Positions 9,519 through 18,210 of a stretch of DNA of 64,000 bases are shown piece after piece. Origin of the DNA: Colicola sp016286205 (GTDB lineage: Bacteria; Bacteroidota; Bacteroidia; Bacteroidales; Paludibacteraceae); the NCBI GenBank assembly GCA_016286205.1, contig JAEESF010000010.1:35399-99398 (forward strand), written 5' to 3'. The first letter of the stretch is position 1, and the number at the start of each line of letters is the position of its first letter. A program made the position numbers and the translations under genes. Below the pieces are notes generated by a model. That model was not told the DNA's origin. It saw nothing but the letters and a program-made list of their open reading frames with translations, and did not search any database.

Positions 9519-10706
9519 CTTTCGATGGAATTTTTTCTTCCTCTCCGGCTTCTGCGGTTCTTCTTTCGGTCCTTCTCCCAGTGCCTCGGGCAATGCCATT
9601 CGTTCGATATCTTTTTTCAGGAACCGCTCTATTCTAGACCAGTAGCGGATATCGTCCGGCGAGACCAACGTGATAGCTTCGCCTTTGTTCTCCGCTCGCG
9701 CCGTACGACCTATGCGATGTACATAGTCTTCCGGGTCATGAGGCACATCATAATTGATCACCAATGGCACATCGGTCACATCTATTCCTCGCGACACCAC
9801 ATCCGTAGCCACTAGCACATCAATCTTGCCATTTCTAAAATCCAACATCACCTGGTCTCGCTCGTTTTGCTCCAGGTCACTGTGCATCGCGCGCGCGTCC
9901 AATTTTAGTGTGCGTAGCGTTCGCGTAAGGTCTTTCACGCGTTGCTTCTTGCCGGCAAAGATAATCACTTTCTTTAGATTTCTTCCCTGCAACGCCAGTT
10001 GCACAAAGCCCGGTTTCTGCGCCTCATAGACCATCGCACTCATCTGGTGAATCGTCTCCGGTGGGCGCGATACGGCTATCTGTACTTCTGCCGGATTGTG
10101 CATGATGCTTTTGGCCAGTTGGCGTATCTTCGGTGGCATTGTAGCGGAGAACATAATCGTCTGCCGCTCCTTTGGCAACCGACGAACGATAGTCATAATA
10201 TCGTCATAGAACCCCATGTCCAACATGCGGTCTGCTTCATCCAAAATGAAATACTTAACACCCGAGAAATCGATATCGTAGATGTTCATCTGGCTCAGCA
10301 ATCGTCCGGGAGTAGCAATCACAATATCCGCGCCGCGTTGCAACCCGGTCACCTGAGTGCCCCACGCGCCATTGTCTTTTCCTCCGTAGATAGCGACACT
10401 GGAAAACGGTACATAGAACCCGAATCCCTCCATCTGTTGGTCAATCTGTTGCGCCAACTCGCGCGTCGGAGCCATAATGATGGCATTCAGTTTGTCGGGA
10501 TCGTGTTTGTCGAAAGCCAGATTGGTCAGCAGAGGAAGTATATACGCAGCCGTTTTGCCTGTGCCGGTCTGCGCACAAGAGATAACATCGCGGCCATCTA
10601 GGATAACAGGAATAGTCTTCTCCTGCACAGGTGTGCATTCGTCAAAATGCATGTCCCACAGGGCATCTAGCACCTCGTCCGATAATGGCAGCTCGTCAAA
10701 AAACAT
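9495..10706 (-). CDS. DEAD-box ATP-dependent RNA helicase, RhlE-like
   Basis: A 403-residue RNA helicase with both RecA-like domains. Visible motifs: Q motif near the start (CTPVQEKTIP), I AQTGTGKT, Ia PTRELA, II DEAD, III SAT, IV region KVIIFAGKK, V ATDVVSRGID, VI HRIGRTARA. A short basic tail (KPERKKKFHRKFAHIK) may bind RNA. It would remodel RNA duplexes during ribosome assembly or mRNA decay. It begins 11 bases after the stop of the upstream SDR gene and is probably the last gene of the run starting at the thioredoxin gene. Confidence 0.95.
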   Translation of the reverse strand: MFFDELPLSDEVLDALWDMHFDECTPVQEKTIPVILDGRDVISCAQTGTGKTAAYILPLLTNLAFDKHDPDKLNAIIMAPTRELAQQIDQQMEGFGFYVPFSSVAIYGGKDNGAWGTQVTGLQRGADIVIATPGRLLSQMNIYDIDFSGVKYFILDEADRMLDMGFYDDIMTIVRRLPKERQTIMFSATMPPKIRQLAKSIMHNPAEVQIAVSRPPETIHQMSAMVYEAQKPGFVQLALQGRNLKKVIIFAGKKQRVKDLTRTLRTLKLDARAMHSDLEQNERDQVMLDFRNGKIDVLVATDVVSRGIDVTDVPLVINYDVPHDPEDYVHRIGRTARAENKGEAITLVSPDDIRYWSRIERFLKKDIERMALPEALGEGPKEEPQKPERKKKFHRKFAHIKTK

Positions 10707-10717
10707 CCTCTAACCTA

Positions 10718-12262
10718 TTACTTCTCCCAACCGTTGAACACTTCCGGACCATAGACATTATTCTCGTCTGCCTCGTGCAGCGGAGTCCACAGTTGCGCAA
10801 AGAACGGATTACGCTTAGCCTCAGCATCCCAGGCCCATGGACGTTGTTTCTCTTTCGGCTCGTGAGCATATGGATAAGGGAAACAATCGGGGCACCAGTG
10901 ACCACCAAGCAAGATCAGGCGTGGACTGGCTTCAAACGTGTGACCTTCAGCGCACTGCCATTTTAGCGGCGTATCCCAATCGCCTTTCTTCATAGTCTTG
11001 CTCAGGCACTTACCGCCGCGGAAAGCAGCTACCTGTTGCATGTCTTGAATGGTGAATTCCTCGCGAGGTTTGGTCTCATCGTAACCATGGTCCATCAGCA
11101 CAATCTCTTCGCTATTGTGGCTCAGGTCCATATGTTTCCAATCGGGAATAGCCTTGTAGGCCTCCAGACTGCCGTAGTAGGCATGAATGCGTTGCTCCTT
11201 GTTGTTCTTGATCCACCATTGAGTGCCATGCTCTTTGCTGTTGGCCATAAACCACATAGCGGCTTTGACACAATGTGGGAAGAGTTTGGCAATGCGTGTC
11301 TTGGCAGCAAACTTGATACCACCCGGCAGTGATTCTGCTTTGGCCATTTGTGCAAAATACTCCTTAATCGGCACATTGGCACGGAAGTGCAGATAATTCT
11401 CCAGTTTATCGCCATCAGCATACCACATACCATGAAAATTGCGGGTGGTGAACCAGTTGGCATTGAATATCTTCTCCGGTTTCGGGCATCCGATACAATC
11501 GAGCAAGAGACACTCAAACTCATAGTTGCTCAGTCTGTACTCTTTGCCGGAACCGATATTGTAGTAATTCTTCCAGAATTCTTCCGGCACCTCAGGACGA
11601 CATACGCGCTCCAGCAGACGACCGCTGTCTTCTACCGTAGCCCATTCCAACACGCCACGTACGGGCACATGGAACATAATCGGGTCGTAGTTCTTCAGAA
11701 TAGCAGGGTAGAGTATGCCCGACTGGCGCAGACTAACCCATGTCTTGATTCCTGAATTGGTGATGATACGCTCTGCCAATGCTTTTGTTAATCCGTAATG
11801 GTCGTATGCCGACACACAGATTGGATCGCCTGCACGACCCCAATGAAGCGGCTCACGGCGATCGCCCATCTGGGCCACAGAACCAATATACACTACTTTC
11901 GGCTGCTTGTCTTCCGGCTGTGCCAGAATAGCCTGCGTGATGTTTTTCGCGGCCGTGATATTGGTACGCAAAGTGGCTTTCGGACGATAGTCCGCCTGCG
12001 GCGAAACCATTCCACCTACGTGCAAAACGATGTCACTGCCCGTTACACCTTTCAGTACATCTTCATATTTGGTCAAATCGCCCCAGATAACGGTCAGCTG
12101 TGGATGGCTGGCCATCAGCGGAGCTAGCAGTTCTTTGTTCTTTTGGCTTGGGCGAGCTAAGATACGCAAGTTGTATTTCTTCGGATAGCTCAGTATCTCT
12201 TGCATACCCGCATAACCCATTGTGCCGGTCGCGCCGGTCAGAAAAACAGTAGTCTTTGCCAT
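10718..12262 (-). CDS. NAD-dependent epimerase/dehydratase with C-terminal zinc-ribbon extension
   Basis: A 514-residue protein. Residues 1 to about 320 form an extended SDR fold: N-terminal NAD site TGATGTMGYAG, a Ser region YIGSVAQMGD and a catalytic YxxxK in YDHYGLTKALAE. This is typical of nucleotide-sugar epimerases or dehydratases, but no substrate can be read from it. After about residue 390 there is an extra domain with KCLSKTM, a CAEGHTF motif and a closing HWCPDC, a CxxxH...CxxC treble-clef pattern like those of small zinc ribbons. That fusion is unusual for an SDR enzyme. It lies 33 bases downstream of the antiporter gene across a low-complexity TTTTAACT repeat. Role in envelope sugar metabolism is inference. 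Confidence 0.85.
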   Translation of the reverse strand: MAKTTVFLTGATGTMGYAGMQEILSYPKKYNLRILARPSQKNKELLAPLMASHPQLTVIWGDLTKYEDVLKGVTGSDIVLHVGGMVSPQADYRPKATLRTNITAAKNITQAILAQPEDKQPKVVYIGSVAQMGDRREPLHWGRAGDPICVSAYDHYGLTKALAERIITNSGIKTWVSLRQSGILYPAILKNYDPIMFHVPVRGVLEWATVEDSGRLLERVCRPEVPEEFWKNYYNIGSGKEYRLSNYEFECLLLDCIGCPKPEKIFNANWFTTRNFHGMWYADGDKLENYLHFRANVPIKEYFAQMAKAESLPGGIKFAAKTRIAKLFPHCVKAAMWFMANSKEHGTQWWIKNNKEQRIHAYYGSLEAYKAIPDWKHMDLSHNSEEIVLMDHGYDETKPREEFTIQDMQQVAAFRGGKCLSKTMKKGDWDTPLKWQCAEGHTFEASPRLILLGGHWCPDCFPYPYAHEPKEKQRPWAWDAEAKRNPFFAQLWTPLHEADENNVYGPEVFNGWEK

Positions 12263-12295
12263 ATATTATAATTTTTAACTTTTAACTTTTAATTT

Positions 12296-13885
12296 TCACT
12301 TTCTCATCCATCGGGTCATCCGATTGAAACGTTCCTTGGCTTTGCTTTTTACACTAGCACGCCACAGTGCTTCTTCTTCGGCTTCGTTCGTCAGTTGGCG
12401 GTAAGCGGCATTGGCATCGTGATCGCTGATAACCAACAACTGGTCGCCTATGGCCAAAGTGCTATCGCCCGTTGGCACAAAGAAATCATCTCCGCGACGA
12501 ACCATGACAATCAGCGTATGAGGTGGCATCTTCAGTTCTCGCAGAGTATAACCGCTAACCAGCATGTCTTCAGTCACTTCCAGTTCATGCGCGGTAGATT
12601 GAATCTCGTCAGGCAGATCCATGTCAAAGTGCTGCAGTTTGCGGGTTTCGTCTGGTGGAGTGGCCAAATCCAGTCGGCGGGCCAAAGTAGTGAGAGTTGT
12701 TCCTTGCGCCAAGAGCGAAACAATGGTGCAAAGGAATACAACATTAAATATCATGTCCGCGTTAGGAACTCCTTGTGCTTTGCACATGATGGCAAAAATG
12801 ATAGGCACAGCACCTTTCAACCCCACCCAACTCAGCATCAAATGATCGCGAGTGTGATAACGGCGGAAAGGTAACATACAGCTCAGCACGGCTATTGGAC
12901 GAGAAATCAGTATCATTACAATACTGATAATTAGGCATGGCAGCCAAACTTGCAATTGCAGTAATTCTGTTGGATGCACCATCAGACCTAACATCAGGAA
13001 CATAGACAATTGACTCAACCATGTTAATCCGTTGAAGAACGCTTTGGTTTGACGTTTGCGGGTAAACTTGCTATTACCGATAATCAGTCCGCCAACATAT
13101 ACTGCCAAGTATGTGTTTCCTTGTAGATAATACGTGATGGAGAAAATGAAAATGCATGCGGTCAAAACCATGATGGGATAGAGCGCTTCGTTCGCCAATT
13201 GTACGCGCCGCATCAGCAACACCAGTCCTTTGCCCAAAGCGAAACCGAGAACTGTTCCCATAACCAGTTGTACCACAATCGTTTGCACAATCGGCAGGCC
13301 TTCCACATGCTGTGTGTTGGCCAGTACAACACCGATGAGCGTAGTGGTCAATACGTAAGCCATCGGGTCATTTGCTCCGGATTCCAATTCCAACAACGGA
13401 CGCAGATTGTGTTTGAAACCAATATTGTGCGTTCGCATGATGGAGAATACGCTAGCCGAATCAGTCGAAGACAGAGTAGCGGCCATCAGTAGTGCCAACC
13501 AGATAGATACGCTCGCTACCGCATTCAGCCAACCGAAGATGTAATAAATAATAACGCCCGTTATGATGCACGTCAGCAATACGCCTACTGTAGCTAGCGT
13601 GATACCCGGACCGAGTACAGATTTGATGTCGCTGATTTTGGTGTCTAGTCCACCGGAAAACAGAATGATACACAGCGCTAATGTGCTGAGTGCTTGCGCA
13701 GTACCGATCTCTATCTGGATTCCGTCTCCACCGAAAAAAGCACCTACGCCATCCGAGCCAAACAGCATTCCCACAGCTAAAAATAGCAACAAGGCTGGCA
13801 CACCAAACTTATAGCCAATCTTATCCGCAATAATGCTGATAAAGAACAGCAACGACAATATCAACAGCACAAATTCGATCTGCAT
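12296..13885 (-). CDS. nhaP2: K+/H+ (cation/proton) antiporter, NhaP2/CvrA type
   Basis: A 529-residue integral membrane antiporter. The first 390 or so residues have about 12 hydrophobic helices of the CPA1 Na+/H+ exchanger fold, with LELESGANDPMAYVL holding the acidic ion-binding ND motif typical of electroneutral exchangers. The cytosolic end carries a TrkA-C-like domain (about 400-500; GYTLRELKMP, GDQLLVISD) that senses ligand or nucleotide. It begins 3 bases after the thioredoxin stop, so they share a transcript. Role: cation and pH homeostasis. Confidence 0.92.
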   Translation of the reverse strand: MQIEFVLLILSLLFFISIIADKIGYKFGVPALLLFLAVGMLFGSDGVGAFFGGDGIQIEIGTAQALSTLALCIILFSGGLDTKISDIKSVLGPGITLATVGVLLTCIITGVIIYYIFGWLNAVASVSIWLALLMAATLSSTDSASVFSIMRTHNIGFKHNLRPLLELESGANDPMAYVLTTTLIGVVLANTQHVEGLPIVQTIVVQLVMGTVLGFALGKGLVLLMRRVQLANEALYPIMVLTACIFIFSITYYLQGNTYLAVYVGGLIIGNSKFTRKRQTKAFFNGLTWLSQLSMFLMLGLMVHPTELLQLQVWLPCLIISIVMILISRPIAVLSCMLPFRRYHTRDHLMLSWVGLKGAVPIIFAIMCKAQGVPNADMIFNVVFLCTIVSLLAQGTTLTTLARRLDLATPPDETRKLQHFDMDLPDEIQSTAHELEVTEDMLVSGYTLRELKMPPHTLIVMVRRGDDFFVPTGDSTLAIGDQLLVISDHDANAAYRQLTNEAEEEALWRASVKSKAKERFNRMTRWMRK

Positions 13886-13888
13886 AAC

Positions 13889-14320
13889 TTACTTCTTCGC
13901 TTTCTTTCCCAGTAGAAATTCGTCGATAATGTTGACAATATTTTCTTTCGGATACAGACCTTTCAGCAGAATAGGCTTACCTTCCTTAGGAATATACATC
14001 ACTTGCGGAAAACTGCTAATGCCGAACACATAAGCCAGTTCTTTTTCACGCTCTGTATCCACTTTGTAGAATGTGACTAGTCCGCAATAGGTCTGACTCA
14101 GTTCCTCCATGATAGGCGCCAAACGCTTGCACGGACCGCACCAAGTGGTATAGAAATCGATGACGCACGGTTTTTCGCCATCGTATTTCCATTCTTTGTT
14201 GGTCTTGTAGTCAAAAATCCGCTGGCGGAATTGATCTGTCGTTAGATATACAACATCTTCTGCCATTGTGGGCAGCAAGAGACCTATCAACAAGGTGACT
14301 GTAATAATGAATCGTTGCAT
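13889..14320 (-). CDS. Exported thioredoxin-fold protein
   Basis: A 143-residue protein with an N-terminal signal (MQRFIITVTLLIGLLLPTMA) followed by a thioredoxin domain: DFYTTWCGPCKRLAPI contains the redox pair and FPQVMYI the cis-proline. The WCGPC motif suggests it reduces or exchanges disulfides in the periplasm, perhaps on envelope or c-type cytochrome proteins; the partner is unknown. It leads a four-gene minus-strand run with the antiporter, SDR and DEAD-box genes, driven by the promoter at 14340-14371. Confidence 0.9.
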   Translation of the reverse strand: MQRFIITVTLLIGLLLPTMAEDVVYLTTDQFRQRIFDYKTNKEWKYDGEKPCVIDFYTTWCGPCKRLAPIMEELSQTYCGLVTFYKVDTEREKELAYVFGISSFPQVMYIPKEGKPILLKGLYPKENIVNIIDEFLLGKKAKK

Positions 14321-14339
14321 AATAATCTCAATTTGGGTA

Positions 14340-14371
14340 CAAAATTACTACTTTTTTCTCACATACGCAAA
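14340..14371 (-). promoter_or_regulatory. Promoter of the thioredoxin-antiporter run
   Basis: Minus strand TTTG (14368-14371), 20 nt, TAATTTTG (14340-14347), about 20 bases before the ATG. Divergent to the aroB promoter 26 bases away. Confidence 0.8.
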
Positions 14372-14396
14372 TAATTATGCAAAAACCACACCAAAA

Positions 14397-14428
14397 TTTG
14401 CATATATGCAAAATTTGTAGTACTTTTG
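14397..14428 (+). promoter_or_regulatory. Promoter of aroB
   Basis: TTTG (14397-14400), 20 nt, TACTTTTG (14421-14428). As at rsmF, the -33 box opens a perfect palindrome TTTGCATATATGCAAA (14397-14412). The leader to the ATG is long, about 115 nt, and contains repeat copy D. Confidence 0.83.
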
Positions 14429-14464
14429 TGGCGGAAATATCCACCGGAGTGGTCGAGAAGTTAA

Positions 14465-14538
14465 CGAGACATTTACCTGACAATATCGTGAGCAAATCAG
14501 ACTAACGACAGACTAACGACAGACTATCGAGTCGAGAC
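14465..14538 (-). repeat. 11-nt periodic repeat, inverted copy D
   Basis: Read on the minus strand this is related to the tail of the intergenic repeats at 7.1, 25.9 and 35.1 kb. CGAGAC (complement of GTCTCG) lies at 14465-14470 and 14533-14538, and CCTGAC lies at 14476-14481. Between them AGACTAACGAC repeats with an 11-nt step (units near 14500 and 14511). The block matching copy B includes TATTGTCAGGTAAA. It lies in the aroB leader. It lacks the inner ATAATATAC palindrome. Confidence 0.7.
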
Positions 14539-14549
14539 AATATCCTAAC

Positions 14550-15572
14550 ATGGACCAGAATATTCATAGCGCGTTAACATCCATCGCATCAGCCTATCAA
14601 TCGCAACAAGTGGTTGTTGTCACAACGACCGAAGTCAGTGCTTGTCGGCCGGAAATTGGAGCATTGCCTTATCCTGTTTTGGTGTTGCCTGGCGGAGAGG
14701 AGAACAAATCCTTGGCCCTCGTGCAGCGTATCTGGGATTTTTTGCTCGAACACTCGGTTACGCGCAGCGGTTTGCTGATTTGCATTGGTGGTGGTGTGCT
14801 AACCGATATTAGCGGTTTTGCGGCAAGTACTTACAAGCGAGGCATTGACTATGTCAATGTACCTACCACTTTGCTGGCCATGGTTGATGCTTCCACGGGA
14901 GGCAAAACGGGCTTCAATTACGGTGGTCTGAAAAATAGTATCGGTACATTCTGCCAGCCTAAACAGACCATCATTTGTCCTTCGTTGTTGGACACTTTGC
15001 CTGCCAATCATCTCTTGAGCGGCATGGCAGAAATGTTCAAAACGGGTCTGCTGAACGAGTCCCTTTGGAATGCTCTTTTGCGATACGATATTGAGCGAAT
15101 GGATATAGACCAACTCACGCCGCTGATAACTGATTGTGTGCGGGTTAAGGAGCAGATTGTGAAGTCTGATCCGCAAGAATCCGGACTGCGCAAGGCGCTG
15201 AATTTCGGTCACACTTTCGGTCATGCTTTAGAGGAAATTTCTCTCTCGGATACTTCTTCCAATGGACTGCTTCACGGCTATGCCGTGCTTTATGGAATGA
15301 TTGCTGAATTATTCCTGAGCGTTACTTTGCTTGGAATGCCGCGCGAACCACTTCAGCAACTGACACAACGCATGTTGCAATTCTACGGCCGCATTCAGTG
15401 TTCGTGCAAAGATCGTGATCGGCTCATCAACCTCATGCGACAAGACAAGAAAAACGAGCGTGTCGAAGACATCAATTGTACGCTGTTGCAAGCTGTCGGA
15501 CAGCCTCGTATCAACCAGATTATCACGCCAGAACAGGCGGCTGAGGCTTTCGACTATTTATTCAGTTTGTAG
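14550..15572 (+). CDS. aroB: 3-dehydroquinate synthase
   Basis: A 340-residue enzyme converting DAHP to 3-dehydroquinate, second step of the shikimate pathway. Diagnostic segments are the NAD site LICIGGGVLTDISGFAAS, PTTLLAMVDASTGGKTGFN, the metal-ligand Glu in GMAEMFKTGLL, and the metal His pair in NFGHTFGHALE. The protein is slightly shorter than the usual 350-360 because its N-terminus is compact. It is separated by about 85 bases and a promoter from the YhcH-family gene, so it may be monocistronic. Confidence 0.95.
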   Translation: MDQNIHSALTSIASAYQSQQVVVVTTTEVSACRPEIGALPYPVLVLPGGEENKSLALVQRIWDFLLEHSVTRSGLLICIGGGVLTDISGFAASTYKRGIDYVNVPTTLLAMVDASTGGKTGFNYGGLKNSIGTFCQPKQTIICPSLLDTLPANHLLSGMAEMFKTGLLNESLWNALLRYDIERMDIDQLTPLITDCVRVKEQIVKSDPQESGLRKALNFGHTFGHALEEISLSDTSSNGLLHGYAVLYGMIAELFLSVTLLGMPREPLQQLTQRMLQFYGRIQCSCKDRDRLINLMRQDKKNERVEDINCTLLQAVGQPRINQIITPEQAAEAFDYLFSL

Positions 15573-15590
15573 TTGAAAATGCACGCAAGT

Positions 15591-15622
15591 CTTGCACATG
15601 TCGAAAAAAAGCAGTAAATTTG
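15591..15622 (+). promoter_or_regulatory. Promoter of the YhcH-glgB run
   Basis: CTTG (15591-15594), 20 nt, TAAATTTG (15615-15622). The start region reads AAATTTGC-AC-GCAAATTT, a perfect inverted repeat using the -7 box as one arm. Confidence 0.78.
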
Positions 15623-15657
15623 CACGCAAATTTGACAATTAACAAAATTTAACCAAT

Positions 15658-16113
15658 ATGATAATCGATAAATTAGAGAATGCGGACTGGTATTTTGATA
15701 CCGTGCCTGGATTAGAACAATTCATCAAATTCTTCCAATCGAACGATTTGGAGGAACTCCCTGCATGTAAGATTTTTTTGGATGGAAACGACTTGATTGT
15801 TAATATCAACGACTTCAAAGGGAAAGAAGAATCCAAATGCCGTATGGAGGCACACAAAGATTATATTGACATCCAGATTCCGCTTGGCGCTGATGAGACA
15901 ATGGGATGGAAGGCACAAGTAGATTGCCAGGAAGTAACGCAAGAATACGACGAGGGCAAGGATGTAGAATTCTATGGCGACAAAGCCACAGTCAAATTTG
16001 TTGTTCCGGCCGGACATTTTGCTGTTTTCTTCCCATCAGATGCACATCAGCCGGGTATTGCTCCGGGCAAAGAGTATCGAAAGATCATTGTCAAGGCTAG
16101 AGTGAATCAATAA
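15658..16113 (+). CDS. YhcH/YjgK/YiaL family sugar-binding protein
   Basis: A 151-residue DUF386 (EbgC-like) cupin-type protein. Visible landmarks are the central CRMEAHKDYIDIQIPLGADE, with conserved His and acidic residues that bind a metal in family structures, and the closing FFPSDAHQPGI plus KIIVKA. Homologues are linked with sialic acid or beta-galactoside use and may be anomerases; the substrate here cannot be told. It lies 29 bases before glgB and is probably in the same transcript. Confidence 0.9.
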   Translation: MIIDKLENADWYFDTVPGLEQFIKFFQSNDLEELPACKIFLDGNDLIVNINDFKGKEESKCRMEAHKDYIDIQIPLGADETMGWKAQVDCQEVTQEYDEGKDVEFYGDKATVKFVVPAGHFAVFFPSDAHQPGIAPGKEYRKIIVKARVNQ

Positions 16114-16142
16114 GTACTTAACCACGAAAAACACACAATATT

Positions 16143-18209
16143 ATGGCAACATGTAGAAAGTCGAAACAGTCGATTTCAAAGCCGCAATTGCGACTGGTAG
16201 AACGCGACCCGTATCTGCAACCTTATGCGGACGCGTTGCAAGGTCGTTACGATTATGCTCTGCGCAAGGAGCAGGAAATAACTGGTGGACAACCGCTGTC
16301 CGAATGGGCTTCCGGCTATCTCTATTTTGGTCTGCACAAGACGGCTGATGGATGGGTGCTCCGCGAATGGGCACCGAATGCAACAGCTATTTATATCAAG
16401 GGTGACATGAACTCTTGGGAGAAAAACGAACACTATCGTTTGCAACCTAAGGAGAATGGCGTTTGGGAAATCACATTGCCCGAACGTGCTCTGCAGCACG
16501 GCCAGTACTATCGCCTTTTGGTGGAATGGAACGGCGGATGGGGAGAACGTATTCCGAGTTATGTACGCCGCGTTGTGCAAGACGACCAAACCAAGATTTT
16601 CTCTGCACAGGTATGGGACGAACCGGAATATCAATGGCAAAATCGCAAGAAATCGAAGAAAGGTTTTGGTCAGGACGGACTCTATATCTACGAGTGTCAT
16701 ATTGGTATGTCGTCCGAGCAGGAGAAAGTGAACTCGTATGAGGAATTCCGTCGCGATGTGTTGCCGCGTATCCAAGCGTTGGGGTATAATTGCATCCAAA
16801 TCATGGCTATCCAGGAGCATCCGTACTATGGATCGTTTGGATATCATGTATCTAATTTCTTTGCTGCTAGTAGCCGATTTGGTACGCCTAACGAACTGAA
16901 GGCATTGATTGACGATGCACACGGACGTGGCATGTATGTCATCATGGACCTGGTGCATAGTCATGCCGTAAAGAACGAACTCGAGGGACTGGGCAATTTT
17001 GATGGTACGGGTTATCAGTATTTCCATGATGGTGGTCGTCGCGAACATCCGGCTTGGGATAGTCTGTGCTTCAATTATGGCAAGAACGAAGTACTGCATT
17101 TCTTGCTCTCCAATTGCAAGTTCTGGCTCGATGAATATGATTTCGATGGTTATCGCTTCGATGGCGTGACTTCGATGATCTATCGTAGTCATGGTTTGGG
17201 CGAAGATTTCAATGGCTATGGGAGCTATTTTAATGGTAATGAAGATGGCGATGCGTTGATGTACTTGACACTTGCCAACAAGCTAATTCACCAAGTTAAA
17301 CCGTACGCCATTACGATAGCAGAAGAGATGTCCGGTATGCCGGGTCTCGCTTGTCCGCAAGCCGATGGAGGTGTTGGATTCGACTATCGTCTTGCAATGG
17401 GTATCCCTGACTTCTGGATCAAGTATATCAAGGAAGTGAAGGACGAAGATTGGAAAGCAGGACATATTCTCTACGAGATGACTAATCGCCGCGAGGATGA
17501 AAAGACGATCAGTTACGCGGAGAGTCACGACCAAGCCTTGGTAGGCGATAAGACTATTATCTTCCGTCTCGTCGATGCAGATATGTACTGGCACTTTGAG
17601 CATGGCCATGCCAACTATATGGTAGATCGCGGTATTGCACTCCACAAGATGATACGACTCATCACGGCTTCTACTATCAACGGTGGATATCTCACCTTTA
17701 TGGGCAATGAGTTTGGTCATCCTGAGTGGATCGATTTCCCGCGCGAAGGAAACGGTTGGAGTTATAAATATGCCCGCCGTCAGTGGAGCTTGGTGGACAA
17801 TCCTAACTATTTCTTCTCCGATCTCAACCGCTTCGACGAAGCGATGATTCACCTGCTGCGCGAACACTTGCATACTGTGAAGGATGAGTGTGGCAAACAC
17901 CTGCCTTGGGTGATGAAATGGTGGGACAACGAGGGAGACCAAGTAGTTGCATACCAACGTGGAGACTTGCTGTTCGTCTTCAACTGGAATGGACAAAAAT
18001 CCTTCCCTGATTACGGTATCCTTGTGCCGGAAGGAAAATATCGCGTAGTGCTGAATACCGATGCTAAAGAGTTTGCCGGATTTGGCCTCAGTGATGATTC
18101 GGTGGAGCACTTCACGCAGCATGACAATCTTTATGCAAAGGATGGTAAAGGTTGGCTCAAGATGTATATCCCGGCAAGATGCGCTATTGTATTGCAAAAA
18201 ATAGACTGA
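16143..18209 (+). CDS. glgB: 1,4-alpha-glucan (glycogen) branching enzyme, GH13
   Basis: A 688-residue enzyme introducing alpha-1,6 branches into glycogen. An N-terminal CBM48-like domain (about 40-150; LREWAPNATAIYIKGDMNSW) precedes the GH13 barrel. The four GH13 regions are present: DLVHSHAVKN, DGYRFDGVTSMIY (nucleophile Asp near 339), ITIAEEMSG (acid/base Glu near 395) and YAESHDQALVG (Asp near 462). An all-beta C domain ends the protein (LLFVFNWNGQKSFPDYGI). Sequence style and length fit the GH13_8 subfamily, related to eukaryotic branching enzymes. It is followed after 1 base by the TlpA-like gene; nagB is downstream. Confidence 0.95.
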   Translation: MATCRKSKQSISKPQLRLVERDPYLQPYADALQGRYDYALRKEQEITGGQPLSEWASGYLYFGLHKTADGWVLREWAPNATAIYIKGDMNSWEKNEHYRLQPKENGVWEITLPERALQHGQYYRLLVEWNGGWGERIPSYVRRVVQDDQTKIFSAQVWDEPEYQWQNRKKSKKGFGQDGLYIYECHIGMSSEQEKVNSYEEFRRDVLPRIQALGYNCIQIMAIQEHPYYGSFGYHVSNFFAASSRFGTPNELKALIDDAHGRGMYVIMDLVHSHAVKNELEGLGNFDGTGYQYFHDGGRREHPAWDSLCFNYGKNEVLHFLLSNCKFWLDEYDFDGYRFDGVTSMIYRSHGLGEDFNGYGSYFNGNEDGDALMYLTLANKLIHQVKPYAITIAEEMSGMPGLACPQADGGVGFDYRLAMGIPDFWIKYIKEVKDEDWKAGHILYEMTNRREDEKTISYAESHDQALVGDKTIIFRLVDADMYWHFEHGHANYMVDRGIALHKMIRLITASTINGGYLTFMGNEFGHPEWIDFPREGNGWSYKYARRQWSLVDNPNYFFSDLNRFDEAMIHLLREHLHTVKDECGKHLPWVMKWWDNEGDQVVAYQRGDLLFVFNWNGQKSFPDYGILVPEGKYRVVLNTDAKEFAGFGLSDDSVEHFTQHDNLYAKDGKGWLKMYIPARCAIVLQKID

Positions 18210-18210
18210 T

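Noticed and set aside
16176..17192. Long minus-strand open frame (338 codons) inside glgB
   Set aside because: It is antisense to a well-supported GH13 gene, has no recognisable domain, and its composition is that of a shadow frame. Similar long shadows at 39147-40295, 35305-36408 and 1738-2553 were rejected for the same reason.
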